Shown: positions 17,667 through 25,650, numbered from the stretch's first letter. The stretch: DNA of 44,618 nt from DATDAW01 sp036524675 (GCA_036524675.1 DATDBU010000041.1:1-44618), one strand, 5' to 3'. The notes: generated from the letters alone by a model not told the origin. Numbers and translations: made by a program.

Positions 17667-17742
17667 AGGTCTTTAGGTTTGGGTTTTTAGAAAGCTTTAC
17701 GCAGCGTTTGGGATCGCTGCCGTCGCTCGATGTCGGCGAATG

Positions 17743-18369
17743 TCAGGCTGCGATTGCAATGTTTGCGAGTTGAACGGGCAAAACGGGACCGACGCGGCGC
17801 GTCTCCTCCAGGTCATAGGTCTCCAGTTTTTTTCGCAGCTCGACGGCTCTCTGGATGAGATTCTCCGTGGTTGCAGTGTATGAAATACCGGAATCTTCCG
17901 GAAGCACACCGTGGACTGGGAATGGTGAATTCCACTTCATGCCGGTGTAGTAGGCAGTCTGTTGAAATGGCCGGAGCAGCTCAGCGACCGTAAAATTGTT
18001 GGACCCGCCAGACGTGTAACTCCAGTCCGGACTCGCCAATGTGATTACGCTAAGCCAATGTTTGCCGTTGAGTTGATCGCCCTGGCCAGGTGGATACGCG
18101 AAGCCGAACGAGAAGACTTTGTCCTGCCATTCCTTAAAAAGGGCCGGACTGGAATACCAATAGAACGGATGCTGAAAGACGAAAAGGTCGTGGTCGAGAA
18201 GGAGTTTTTGCTCGCGGGCGACATCGATTTTTCCGTCGGGATAATGGGCATAGACGTCGTTCACGGTTAGATTTGGCAGATCACGGATAGCTTCGAGCAG
18301 GATGCCATTGCCTCGGGATTGGCCGAGGTCAGGATGAAACACATTGACGAGGATGCGCGGTCTTTTCAT
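17743..18369 (-). CDS. Flavodoxin-fold NAD(P)H quinone oxidoreductase (KefF/MdaB-like)
   Basis: A 208-residue protein of the Flavodoxin_2 family. It shows the phosphate-loop region FHPDLGQSRGN near the N-terminus, then FQHPFYWYSSPALFKEWQD, the conserved P-x-x-W-[YF] motif, and FAYPPGQGDQLNGKH. Related enzymes (KefF, MdaB, NQO) reduce quinones by two electrons. I start at ATG 18369; a longer frame would overlap the TetR gene. An operator-like sequence lies 10 bp upstream of the start, and the TetR stop is 43 bp upstream, so this is the first gene of the regulated unit. Confidence 0.9.
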   Translation of the reverse strand: MKRPRILVNVFHPDLGQSRGNGILLEAIRDLPNLTVNDVYAHYPDGKIDVAREQKLLLDHDLFVFQHPFYWYSSPALFKEWQDKVFSFGFAYPPGQGDQLNGKHWLSVITLASPDWSYTSGGSNNFTVAELLRPFQQTAYYTGMKWNSPFPVHGVLPEDSGISYTATTENLIQRAVELRKKLETYDLEETRRVGPVLPVQLANIAIAA

Positions 18370-18378
18370 GTCGTTTCG

Positions 18379-18396
18379 GTTGACTGGTCGGTAAAT
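18379..18396. promoter_or_regulatory. Second TetR operator-like site, before the quinone reductase gene
   Basis: GTTGACTGGTCGGTAAAT matches the site in the TetR promoter at 15 of 18 positions (when that one is read on the minus strand as GTTGACTGACCGGTCAAT). It lies in the 43-bp gap between the TetR stop and the oxidoreductase start, 10 bp before the ATG, so bound repressor would block initiation. Confidence 0.6.
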
Positions 18397-18412
18397 GGAT
18401 TGGGAAAAATTT

Positions 18413-19024
18413 TTAGGCTGCTCGCGTTTCCGGCGCAAGATTCAGCAGTTGAAACATGCCGGCACGCATGTCTGCGAGAAGCGTGAGATCATTGCGGATT
18501 TTGGCGTCCATGAGAACGCCTTGAGAGTAGGCAAATAGCTGCCGCGCCGTTGCGCTCGCGTTGCTGGTTTGGATGAGACCTTCCGCTTGGGCGTCGCGGA
18601 CTGCAGATTCGAAATACTTAATGTAGCGCTCCATAATTTCGACGGCTTTGAGGCGGATATTCTCGTGAAGCGTGCTCAACTCCGCTCCGAGCGTCAGAAC
18701 GGGACACCCGCAAACCTTTCCAAATTCCTCGGCTTTATGCCTTTGATGCGCCTCCGACATGTCGCAATAGCGTTCGAGACGTTCCACGGGCGGGGTTTGG
18801 CACGAAAAGACCTCGTCCAGTCGGGCGCGGCTTTGGTGCCAGTCCTCCTCCATCGCCGCAATCGTGAGATCGGCTTTGGATGGGAAAAAGTAATAAAAAC
18901 TGCCCTTTCTTACGCCTGCCTCTTTGCAAATGTCATCCACGCTGACCGAGCCGTAGCTGTTTTCCCAGACCAGCTGCGTCGCGACGCGGAGCAATTTGCA
19001 CTTGGATTCGCACGGAGGCTTCAT
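18413..19024 (-). CDS. TetR/AcrR family transcriptional repressor
   Basis: A 203-residue regulator. The N-terminal helix-turn-helix is clear (ATQLVWENSYGSVSVDDICK, then AGVRKGSFYYFFPSKADL). The C-terminal domain holds GCPVLTLGAELS with two Cys nearby (VCGCP), a pattern of the group that senses electrophiles or quinones (NemR-like). I chose ATG 19024 (MKPPCESK) because the longer frame would run through its own operator. A perfect TGACCGGTCA palindrome lies 19 bp upstream, and a related site precedes the next gene. It probably represses itself and the downstream oxidoreductases; ligand unknown. Confidence 0.92.
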   Translation of the reverse strand: MKPPCESKCKLLRVATQLVWENSYGSVSVDDICKEAGVRKGSFYYFFPSKADLTIAAMEEDWHQSRARLDEVFSCQTPPVERLERYCDMSEAHQRHKAEEFGKVCGCPVLTLGAELSTLHENIRLKAVEIMERYIKYFESAVRDAQAEGLIQTSNASATARQLFAYSQGVLMDAKIRNDLTLLADMRAGMFQLLNLAPETRAA

Positions 19025-19040
19025 TGTTGGAGCTGATTGT

Positions 19041-19058
19041 ATTGACCGGTCAGTCAAC
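19041..19058. promoter_or_regulatory. TetR operator-like palindrome in the TetR promoter
   Basis: The sequence ATTGACCGGTCAGTCAAC contains the perfect 10-bp palindrome TGACCGGTCA (19043-19052), a common TetR-family operator core. It lies 17 bp upstream of the TetR ATG at 19024, where it would allow autorepression. Its match to the 18379 site supports the assignment. Confidence 0.65.
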
Positions 19059-19238
19059 TTCAAGGGAAATTTTTTTGGAGCGGGTTGCAGCCGAGAAAGG
19101 CGCCAGGGGAAGGCCTCCTCCTATTTCCTGCTCCTGAACACTAACTTTCACTTGCCCTGTGCGAACAGGCTCGCAGCGCATTTCGCAAATCAAGTTAAAG
19201 CTAAGAAGCAGGTTTAATGAAATCCTCGGCGTGCCCCG

Positions 19239-19258
19239 AAAAAAACGACGGTCGTCGT
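19239..19258 (-). terminator. Probable intrinsic terminator of the rhodanese-epsC unit
   Basis: Read on the minus strand, ACGAC-GACC-GTCGT forms a small stem directly followed by seven T. It lies 16 bp past the epsC stop, the right place for the end of that transcript. The stem is only 5 bp. Confidence 0.5.
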
Positions 19259-19273
19259 CAGAATCGGGCGAGG

Positions 19274-20185
19274 CTATATCGAGTATTCGACAGCGCGCTG
19301 GCGGGATTTCTTGTCGAAAAACGAGAGCTGTTTTTCCTCGTAAATGACTAGCGAATCGGGCGGAACGCTGTGCATCAGAAATACGTTGGCGCCGATCGTG
19401 GAATTGGCGCCAATGACCGTTTCGCCGCCGAGGATGGTGGAGTTTGGATAGATCGTAACGTTGTCTTCGACGTCAGGATGGCGTTTGCCGCCTTTGAGAA
19501 TGTGTCCGGTATCGTCCTTGGCAAAGCTGCGAGCTCCAAGCGTAACGCCGTGATAGAGTTTGACGTGACTGCCAATGTGGCAGGTTTCACCGATGACAAC
19601 GCCGGTGCCGTGGTCGATGAAAAAATGCGTGGCGATCGTCGCGCCGGGATGAATGTCGATGCCCGTGCGGCTGTGCGCCCATTCGGTCATCATGCGCGGA
19701 ACCATCGGGACCCGCGATTTGTAAAGCCAGTGCGCCAGCCGCTGGATGGAAATGGCTTCAATGAAGGGAAAACTAACAATGATTTCCTCGCGACTGAGGG
19801 CGGAAGGATCGCCGTCATACGCCTCGTTGATATCGGTCGCTAGCAACTCTCTAATAGCCGGAAGCGCTTTGCTGAACTCAACAAGGATTGGCTTCGTGCG
19901 TCCTGTCGGCCGCTTTGGATCCCCGATTCTAACGCTTTTGCGGATCTGATCCTCCAGACGCTCGATGATACCGGCGAGGCGGCGGCTGGTCAGGACGGCA
20001 AGAGATTCTCGATTGATGGCGTCATCATCGTGGAAACCGGGAAAAAGCAGCTGGAGCAGTCCCTCGCAAATTTCTCCGACGGCCCGTTTCGACGGCATGT
20101 TGTGCGCGTCGGTGTTGTTGAGTCCTCCGACTTTGTCGTAGGATTCGAGAATCCCGCTGACCGCCTGATCAAGCGCTGTGTGCAT
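19274..20185 (-). CDS. epsC: Serine O-acetyltransferase, EpsC/SrpH type
   Basis: About 303 residues. The N-terminal helical part contains NTDAHNMPSKRAV and DPSALSREEIIVSFP; the C-terminal half is a left-handed beta-helix with hexapeptide repeats and the serine acetyltransferase signature DIHPGATIATHFFIDHGTG, whose histidines are catalytic, followed by LYHGVTLGA. The enzyme makes O-acetylserine for cysteine synthase. The long N-terminus marks it as EpsC type. The ATG at 20221 would overlap the rhodanese gene by 19 bp; 20185 is a clean alternative start. It sits beside the encapsulin, desulfurase and cysteine synthase genes, a grouping known for Family 2A encapsulins. Confidence 0.92.
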   Translation of the reverse strand: MHTALDQAVSGILESYDKVGGLNNTDAHNMPSKRAVGEICEGLLQLLFPGFHDDDAINRESLAVLTSRRLAGIIERLEDQIRKSVRIGDPKRPTGRTKPILVEFSKALPAIRELLATDINEAYDGDPSALSREEIIVSFPFIEAISIQRLAHWLYKSRVPMVPRMMTEWAHSRTGIDIHPGATIATHFFIDHGTGVVIGETCHIGSHVKLYHGVTLGARSFAKDDTGHILKGGKRHPDVEDNVTIYPNSTILGGETVIGANSTIGANVFLMHSVPPDSLVIYEEKQLSFFDKKSRQRAVEYSI

Positions 20186-20202
20186 GGAACGATGACCGAT
20201 AA

Positions 20203-20739
20203 CTAGCGAACGCGATTCCATGGCATCTTTGTTAATACAACCGCCATGCCGCAGGTGTTCGTGATGGCGGAAAAGATGAGTCCCACCGAAATGAAGAAAT
20301 CAAGCGCGAAAAACCCCGGATTGACCGTGATGCCAAGTGTGGTGAAGAGGATGACTAGTACTCCGACTGTGAATCGCACCTGGCGCTCCAGCGACCACGG
20401 GGCGCCTTGCTTTTTCACGATACGTAACCCTGCTGCGCGCCACGCTCCAAAACCGCCTTCAAGATTCACCACAGACTTGAACCCGAGACCGACTAGCGTC
20501 TGACGCGCCGTTTCACCACGCCGCCCGGCCTGGCAATGGACGAGGATCGGTTTTTCTCGAGGCCAGCTTGCGGCAGCTGTGCGAAGAGTTCCGAGCGGTA
20601 CCAGTTCGCCTTGTGGAATGTGACCTGAGGCATATTCGGAGGGCTCGCGCACGTCGATCACACGGACTCCGCCGCGGTCGATGGCGGCTTTGGCTTCCTT
20701 AGGAGTGACAGTCAGGTTGGCGTCGGTGGTAATGGACAT
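20203..20739 (-). CDS. Membrane rhodanese (rhodanese + DUF2892)
   Basis: A 178-residue sulfurtransferase. The rhodanese domain (about 10-105) has VIDVREPSEYASGHIPQG and the active-site loop starting at C69, CQAGRR, a six-residue loop typical of single-domain sulfurtransferases. The C-terminal part (about 115-178) is a DUF2892 membrane unit with two spans. It should bind sulfane sulfur as a persulfide at the inner membrane. It is transcribed divergently from the encapsulin and directly ahead of epsC. The longer reading from GTG 20787 adds 16 residues of uncertain value. The locus context suggests it supplies or accepts sulfur for the encapsulated desulfurase. Confidence 0.92.
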   Translation of the reverse strand: MSITTDANLTVTPKEAKAAIDRGGVRVIDVREPSEYASGHIPQGELVPLGTLRTAAASWPREKPILVHCQAGRRGETARQTLVGLGFKSVVNLEGGFGAWRAAGLRIVKKQGAPWSLERQVRFTVGVLVILFTTLGITVNPGFFALDFFISVGLIFSAITNTCGMAVVLTKMPWNRVR

Positions 20740-20791
20740 TTTCGAATAAACTACCAAGTTGATCGGAATTGACAAGCGTGAAATCACGACC

Positions 20792-20910
20792 TGCTTAGTC
20801 GTTTAATTCCAGGAGGGAAAATCGATGTTTTCGATAGGGTTTAATCCATATCTGCTCGGAAAAAATTCCCCGAAAATACCTTGACGCTCAACGGTCGCCG
20901 CGACTAAGCA
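20792..20910. repeat. Spaced 10-bp inverted repeat framing a small ORF
   Basis: TGCTTAGTCG (20792-20801) and CGACTAAGCA (20901-20910) are exact reverse complements 99 bp apart. They could be paired operator half-sites allowing looping, or the base of a long stem in a leader RNA. They lie in the only regulatory gap of the encapsulin locus. Confidence 0.45.
20825..20884 (+). CDS. Possible 19-codon leader ORF upstream of the encapsulin gene
   Basis: ATG 20825 is preceded by AGGAGG with an 8-nt spacer, the best Shine-Dalgarno of the neighbourhood, and reads MFSIGFNPYLLGKNSPKIP before TGA. It is on the same strand as the encapsulin gene, about 200 bp upstream, and within the inverted repeat. It has no Cys codons, so simple cysteine attenuation is not suggested. 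It may be a leader peptide, a micro-protein or chance. Confidence 0.25.
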   Translation: MFSIGFNPYLLGKNSPKIP

Positions 20911-21081
20911 TCTCGCGTCCAAAAGACAGCAAAGTCTACGGCAGGCTGACCGTTCCAACGGAGGCTCGCGTGATATCAAAATAGATATTCATGCCGAGAA
21001 TTTAAAATCATCGTTTCCGAGTGCTTGCGCGGCATCTACCAAAGTCCGCGGCATCGGTCGCACCACGTTCGAGACCCTATT

Positions 21082-22011
21082 ATGCCTGACAATCCCAACC
21101 TCAGCCTGAGCGCCGCAGCCGCGCGCAATCTGGCGACCGCAACCGTAACCGTCCCTCAGTGGGACGAAATCACGCCACGCTGGCTGCACAAGCTATTGCC
21201 GTGGGTGGATGTCGATGGCGGCGTCTATCGCGTCAATCAGGTTGTAAAGGGCAACCCGACTGTCGATTTGCTGACGGTCGATGGTGGCGAACCGAAGCTC
21301 CCGACAACTTTCGTCGATTACGCGGTCGATCCCCGCGAGTATCACCTCAGCACCATCCAGACGGTGCTGCAGACGCACACCCGTGTCACGGACCTCTACA
21401 GCAATCGCATCGACCAGCTGCGCGAACAGGTGCGTCTCACCGTCGAAGCGGTCAAAGAGCGGGAGGAATTTGAGTTGATCAATCATCCCGGATTCGGCCT
21501 GCTTAAGGAAGTGGTTCCCGACCAAACCATCCAGACTCGCGGCGGCACACCGACGCCGGACGATCTCGACGAACTGCTGACGCTTGTCTGGAAGAAACCG
21601 GCATTTTTCCTGGCACACCCCAACGCGATCGCCGCATTCGGGCGTGAAGCGACGCGGCGTGGTGTTCCGCCGCCCACCATCGGCATTTTTGGTTCCCCAT
21701 TCATCACGTGGCGCGGTGTCCCGCTCATTCCAACGGACAAACTCGGCATCAACGAAGCGGGTAAAACGACCATCCTGTTGCTACGCGTCGGCGAAGCCCA
21801 GCAGGGCGTCGTCGGTCTGCAAAAAGCGGGCGTGACTGGAGAAGTCGAGCCCGGACTTTCCGTGCGTTATATGGGCACGAACGAAAACTCGATCGCATCT
21901 CACCTGGTAACGCGTTATTTCTCGGCGGCTGTGCTCACGCAGGATGCCATCGCGCGTCTGGACGACGTTTCAGTGGGATTCTACCACGACTATGTCTATC
22001 CAAAGGCCTAA
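21082..22011 (+). CDS. srpI: Family 2A encapsulin shell protein (SrpI-like)
   Basis: A 309-residue HK97-fold shell protein. The whole length follows the SrpI pattern: an N-arm with AAARNLATATVTVPQW and ITPRWLHKLLPW, then FVDYAVDPREYHLSTIQTV, DLYSNRIDQLREQVRLTVEA, GGTPTPDDLDELL, KKPAFFLAHPNAIAAFGRE, RRGVPP and FITWRGVPLIPTDK. These are diagnostic of Family 2A encapsulins, which assemble empty icosahedral compartments in the cytoplasm and load a cysteine desulfurase. ATG 21082 (MPDNPNLSLS) matches the family start; upstream codons are unrelated. Its last 20 bp overlap the desulfurase gene. No phage genes are nearby, so this is not a prophage capsid. Confidence 0.95.
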   Translation: MPDNPNLSLSAAAARNLATATVTVPQWDEITPRWLHKLLPWVDVDGGVYRVNQVVKGNPTVDLLTVDGGEPKLPTTFVDYAVDPREYHLSTIQTVLQTHTRVTDLYSNRIDQLREQVRLTVEAVKEREEFELINHPGFGLLKEVVPDQTIQTRGGTPTPDDLDELLTLVWKKPAFFLAHPNAIAAFGREATRRGVPPPTIGIFGSPFITWRGVPLIPTDKLGINEAGKTTILLLRVGEAQQGVVGLQKAGVTGEVEPGLSVRYMGTNENSIASHLVTRYFSAAVLTQDAIARLDDVSVGFYHDYVYPKA

Positions 22012-24064
22012 TGATCCGGCTGCCACGCTGACTTCCGATCCCGTGGCCGCTGCTGCCGCGAACGATCCGTTCAACACGGCGCTCATCGGGCGATTGGCGA
22101 ACGAGTATTTCTCGGAGTCGCGAGGGGCAGGTCTCGTGCCAACGATCGCACCCAGCGTGCCGTCGCCGGCGCCGAGCTTCCCAACCACGGCAGGCGGTCT
22201 GCCTGCCCATGCGCCCGGCGTGCCTGCTCGCGTGCCCACCGCCCTGCCTTCTTCTCCCGAAGCCGCGGCACCTGCGGGGAATCCGGGGCTTCCAGGGGTG
22301 CCCGTTTCCGAGTCTGCACCGGAATTTTCCACACCGGAGTTTTCGCAACCGGAAATACCGGCGGTACCCACGAACACCGATCGGCAATCGGCAATCCACA
22401 ATCCGCAATCGAACGAGTCTTCGCTAACAGGCGGTTTTCCTTTGGCGTCTTCGAACACAGCTCCGCCGGTGCACCCGAGCGTCGTCGCTGCCGAACCCGA
22501 GCCCGCCACGGCCAAAGCCACGCCGTCTCCAGGCACTCCCGTGGGAGCACACAAGCCCGGTTCGGAAGATTCATATGAATTCGGTGAACCGCGTTCGAAT
22601 GGCAAAGTCTTCGGCAACCTGGTTCCGGAAGTCAGGCCGGTCGGGCCTGTCGGCGAAAATAAAAGCCTGTTCGGTTTCCCCGCCGTCGACGAAGAGCCTG
22701 CGACGGATTTTTATTTCATTCGCAGCCGGGACATCAGCGGTCCGGCGATCCCCGGTGGCACGCCGCGCCTTGAAGGCAGCCGGGGATGGACGGCATTCGA
22801 CGTCGAAGGCGTGCGGCGGGATTTCCCGGCGCTGCATCAAAAGGTGAATGGCAAACCGCTCATCTGGCTCGATAACGCGGCGACGACTCAGAAACCGCAG
22901 AGCGTCATTGACGCGACCTCGCGTTTTTACAGCCGCGACAATTCGAACATCCACCGGGCTGCGCATACCTTGGCTGCGCGTTCGACGGAGCTTTTCGAAA
23001 GCGGGCGCGAAAAAGTCCGGCAATTTCTCGGCGCGTCCGACGCGAAGGAAATTGTCTTCGTTCGCGGCACCACGGAAGCCATCAACCTTGTGGCGCAGAC
23101 CTACGGGAAGCAAAACATCGGCCCGGGAGATGAAATCATTCTCACCCGGCTCGAGCACCACGCGAACATCGTCCCGTGGCAGCTTCTCGCCCAGCAAACG
23201 GGCGCCGTCATCCGTCCCGCGCCAATCAACGATCGCGGCGAATTGATTCTCGAGGAATACGCGAAACTTTTTGGCCCGCGCACGAAATTCGTCTCCGCGA
23301 CCCACGTTTCCAACGCACTCGGGACGATCACGCCCATTCAGGAAATCATCGGCCTGGCGCACAGTCACGGCGTTCCGGTGCTCGTTGATGGCGCGCAATC
23401 CACGCCGCATATTCCGATCAATGTCCAGGCACTCGCCGCCGACTTTTTTGTCTTCTCGGGACACAAAATCTTCGGGCCGACGGGTATTGGCGCGCTTTAC
23501 GGCAAGTCGCATCTACTGGAATCCATCCCGCCATGGCAGGGTGGGGGACACATGATCCGCGATGTCACGTTTGAAAAAACGACTTTTCAGGGCCCTCCCG
23601 AGAAATTTGAGGCGGGCACCCCTGATATCGCCGGTGTCGTCGGTTTGGGGGCCGCGATCGATTATTTGCTCGACCTGGGTTTGCCGGCGATCGCCGCCTA
23701 CGAGCACGCTCTGCTCGACTACGCCACCGAAGCCATGCAATCGGTGCCGGGCATCCGTCCCATTGGCACGGCGGCGACAAAAGCGAGCGTATTCGGATTC
23801 GTCATTCCGGGCATTCCGAATGACAAGATCGCCCGCCATCTGGATAAGCACGGAATAGCCGTTCGAGCCGGACACCACTGCGCGCAGCCAGCCGTGCGCA
23901 GTTTCGGTGTCGAAAGTACGGTCCGGCCGTCACTGGCATTTTACAATACGCGTGAAGAGATCGATCAGTTGGTGTACGCCCTTCAGCAGCTGCCGCGAAC
24001 GAGTTCTGCGGCGGCGATTCGCGATGTGAATGGGGCGTCCTCATCGGACCATTACAACTGCTGA
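21992..24064 (+). CDS. Encapsulated cysteine desulfurase with disordered cargo-loading domain
   Basis: A 690-residue protein. Residues about 270-675 are a SufS/CsdA-type (group II) cysteine desulfurase: LDNAATTQKP, the ATHVSNALG strand, DGAQSTPH, PLP lysine K492 in FSGHKIFGPTG and persulfide Cys C630 in AGHHCAQPAVRSF. It would release sulfur from cysteine as a persulfide. The first 265 residues or so are Pro/Ala/Ser-rich and disordered, with a few compact segments (NDPFNTALIGRLANEYF near residue 25; KSLFGFPAVDEEPATDFYF near 225-245). This is the known cargo-loading architecture of Family 2A encapsulins. ATG 21992 lies inside the 3' end of the shell gene, giving coupled translation. Confidence 0.95.
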   Translation: MSIQRPNDPAATLTSDPVAAAAANDPFNTALIGRLANEYFSESRGAGLVPTIAPSVPSPAPSFPTTAGGLPAHAPGVPARVPTALPSSPEAAAPAGNPGLPGVPVSESAPEFSTPEFSQPEIPAVPTNTDRQSAIHNPQSNESSLTGGFPLASSNTAPPVHPSVVAAEPEPATAKATPSPGTPVGAHKPGSEDSYEFGEPRSNGKVFGNLVPEVRPVGPVGENKSLFGFPAVDEEPATDFYFIRSRDISGPAIPGGTPRLEGSRGWTAFDVEGVRRDFPALHQKVNGKPLIWLDNAATTQKPQSVIDATSRFYSRDNSNIHRAAHTLAARSTELFESGREKVRQFLGASDAKEIVFVRGTTEAINLVAQTYGKQNIGPGDEIILTRLEHHANIVPWQLLAQQTGAVIRPAPINDRGELILEEYAKLFGPRTKFVSATHVSNALGTITPIQEIIGLAHSHGVPVLVDGAQSTPHIPINVQALAADFFVFSGHKIFGPTGIGALYGKSHLLESIPPWQGGGHMIRDVTFEKTTFQGPPEKFEAGTPDIAGVVGLGAAIDYLLDLGLPAIAAYEHALLDYATEAMQSVPGIRPIGTAATKASVFGFVIPGIPNDKIARHLDKHGIAVRAGHHCAQPAVRSFGVESTVRPSLAFYNTREEIDQLVYALQQLPRTSSAAAIRDVNGASSSDHYNC
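22382..22409. repeat. Four 7-bp units (CNNCAAT) inside the cargo-loading region
   Basis: CGGCAAT, CGGCAAT, CCACAAT and CCGCAAT follow each other without gaps and encode the odd segment RQSAIHNPQS within the disordered linker of the desulfurase. The opposite strand reads GLWIADC-like peptides, a common translated product of short intergenic repeats in several soil phyla, which suggests that repeat DNA entered the coding region. Confidence 0.55.
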
Positions 24065-24091
24065 TAACCGCTAATCGAGCCGGCGTTAAAA

Positions 24092-25069
24092 ATGAGCACT
24101 TACCACGGACTGGAGTATCACGTCGGTAATACACCGCTCATCCGTTTGCGGCGCCAGTCAGACGAAACTGGCTGCGAGATTCTCGGCAAAGCCGAATTCA
24201 TGAACCCCGGTGGCTCGGTCAAGGACCGCGCCGCATGGGGTATCATCACCGATGCGGAGGAACGCGGATTGTTGAAGCCTGGCGACACGATTGTCGAAGG
24301 CACCGCTGGCAATACGGGTATTGGCCTTACCGTCATCGGTCACGCCAAAGGCTACAAAAGCGTCATCGTCATTCCCGAAACGCAATCTCAGGAAAAGATA
24401 ACGCTTCTGCGCACGCTCGGCGCGGAGGTGCTGACCGTTCCGGAAAAACCCTACAGCGATCCCGGCAATTACAACCGGATCGCTCAGCGTTTATCTGAAG
24501 AAAAAGGATGGTTCTGGGCAAACCAGTTCGACAATACGGCCAATCGTCTCGCGCACTATCGAACAACCGGGCCGGAAATCTGGAGGCAAACCAATGGCGA
24601 AGTCACAGCTTTTGTCTCCTCAGTCGGCACTGGCGGAACACTTGCGGGAACGGCTCTTTATCTTAAAGAAATCAGCGGCGGCAAAGTGAAAGCACTCTGC
24701 CCCGACCCATACGGCGCTGCCATGTGGTCGTGGTTCACGAATGGCAATACAGATACGAAGAATGGTGACTCTTACGCCGAAGGCATTGGCCAGACGCGCG
24801 TGACGAAGAATTTGGAAAGTATCGTCATTGACCAAGCCTGGCGTATTCCCGACCAGGAGGCGCTAACCATTATCTATCAACTCCTCCGCGAAGAAGGCAT
24901 CTTTCTAGGCCTGTCGTCAGGGATTAACATTGCCGGCGCCGTCCGCTTCGCGAAAGAAGCGGGTCCCGGCCAGATCATCGTGACGATATTGGCGGATTCC
25001 GGTCACAAGTATCAGTCAAAGCTGTACAACCCGGACTGGCTGGCCGAACACGACCTCATTGCCGGCTGA
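24092..25069 (+). CDS. cysK: Cysteine synthase A (SrpG-like), partner of the encapsulin locus
   Basis: A 325-residue fold-type II PLP enzyme. PLP lysine K44 lies in NPGGSVKDRAAW; the substrate loop EGTAGNTGIGL and the phosphate loop SSVGTGGTLAG are intact; the C-terminal ILADSGHKYQSKLYN is typical. It combines O-acetylserine with sulfide, or another sulfur donor, to form cysteine. It starts 27 bp after the desulfurase gene and completes a cycle with EpsC (O-acetylserine supply) and the desulfurase (cysteine use). Some members are cystathionine beta-synthase-like, but context favours cysteine synthesis. Confidence 0.93.
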   Translation: MSTYHGLEYHVGNTPLIRLRRQSDETGCEILGKAEFMNPGGSVKDRAAWGIITDAEERGLLKPGDTIVEGTAGNTGIGLTVIGHAKGYKSVIVIPETQSQEKITLLRTLGAEVLTVPEKPYSDPGNYNRIAQRLSEEKGWFWANQFDNTANRLAHYRTTGPEIWRQTNGEVTAFVSSVGTGGTLAGTALYLKEISGGKVKALCPDPYGAAMWSWFTNGNTDTKNGDSYAEGIGQTRVTKNLESIVIDQAWRIPDQEALTIIYQLLREEGIFLGLSSGINIAGAVRFAKEAGPGQIIVTILADSGHKYQSKLYNPDWLAEHDLIAG

Positions 25070-25650
25070 CGGCTCTGATCAAGGAGCGTCAAGAAAAGTC
25101 CTTGCGCCGACATCCGAAAACCTTTTGCCGTCAGCATGCCAGTTCACCGCCTGGCCAGCGCGGCATTCTAAAAGAAGCCTGGGGCATGGCCGTCCGAGTG
25201 AACACCCGAGGAGAGGCGGTTTTTAACCGCCTGCAGACGGACGTTCGGGAAAGCCCTGTTTCTTGCACAAACGCCGCGGTCGACGATTTACCAAAGTAAA
25301 ATAAGCCGCACGTTGCGCGAGGATTATCCTGGCGGCGACCGCCGGAGACAACCGGTCGAATTACCAAAAACTTCGCAAGACAGACAAAAACGAATAGCAG
25401 TTTGTGGGGGAAGTCCTTTACATAGAGTTGGCGATGTATTGTGACTGGGGTGATGAAGAAAGGTCACAATCACGGAAGATCGAGGATGGCGAGGGCGGCG
25501 AATGTAAGCCCGTTCTGAATCAATGGATTGGCGGACGGAACTGTCGTGACGGTCGAGAAAACTCAAGAGAAAATGCTGTTACAAACAGGTAAAAACGCCG
25601 CTATTCGTCTATCCGCGACTCTGTTTTTCTTTCCAGTCCCCGCGCCCTAG
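25070..25650. other. Intergenic region after the encapsulin operon, 580 bp
   Basis: No gene is supported here. It contains a GGCGGTT/AACCGCC hairpin (25215-25231) and a 30-bp block (25270-25299) resembling part of the gap at 248-309. An ATG at 25573 opens a frame that stops at TAG 25648, directly before the open OmpA-like frame. Confidence 0.45.
25215..25231. repeat. GGCGGTT-TTT-AACCGCC hairpin
   Basis: A perfect 7-bp inverted repeat with a three-T loop in the non-coding region downstream of cysK. No T-run follows. It resembles dispersed palindromic repeat units rather than an intrinsic terminator. Confidence 0.4.

Larger units (their letters stand above)
20740..21081. other. Divergent control region between rhodanese and encapsulin genes
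   Basis: This 342-bp gap must hold promoters for both sulfur transcripts. It contains a perfect 10-bp inverted repeat, TGCTTAGTCG at 20792-20801 and CGACTAAGCA at 20901-20910, and between them a short ORF with a strong ribosome-binding site (see separate entry). I could not pick a convincing sigma-70 promoter. Confidence 0.45.

Noticed and set aside
21082..22011. HK97-type capsid of a prophage
   Set aside because: No portal, protease, terminase or tail genes nearby; the sequence follows SrpI throughout and the neighbours are sulfur-metabolism genes.
22571..23512. A 313-codon frame antisense to the desulfurase
   Set aside because: It is the mirror of a high-GC coding region, has no recognisable domain, and the sense strand encodes a complete enzyme domain.
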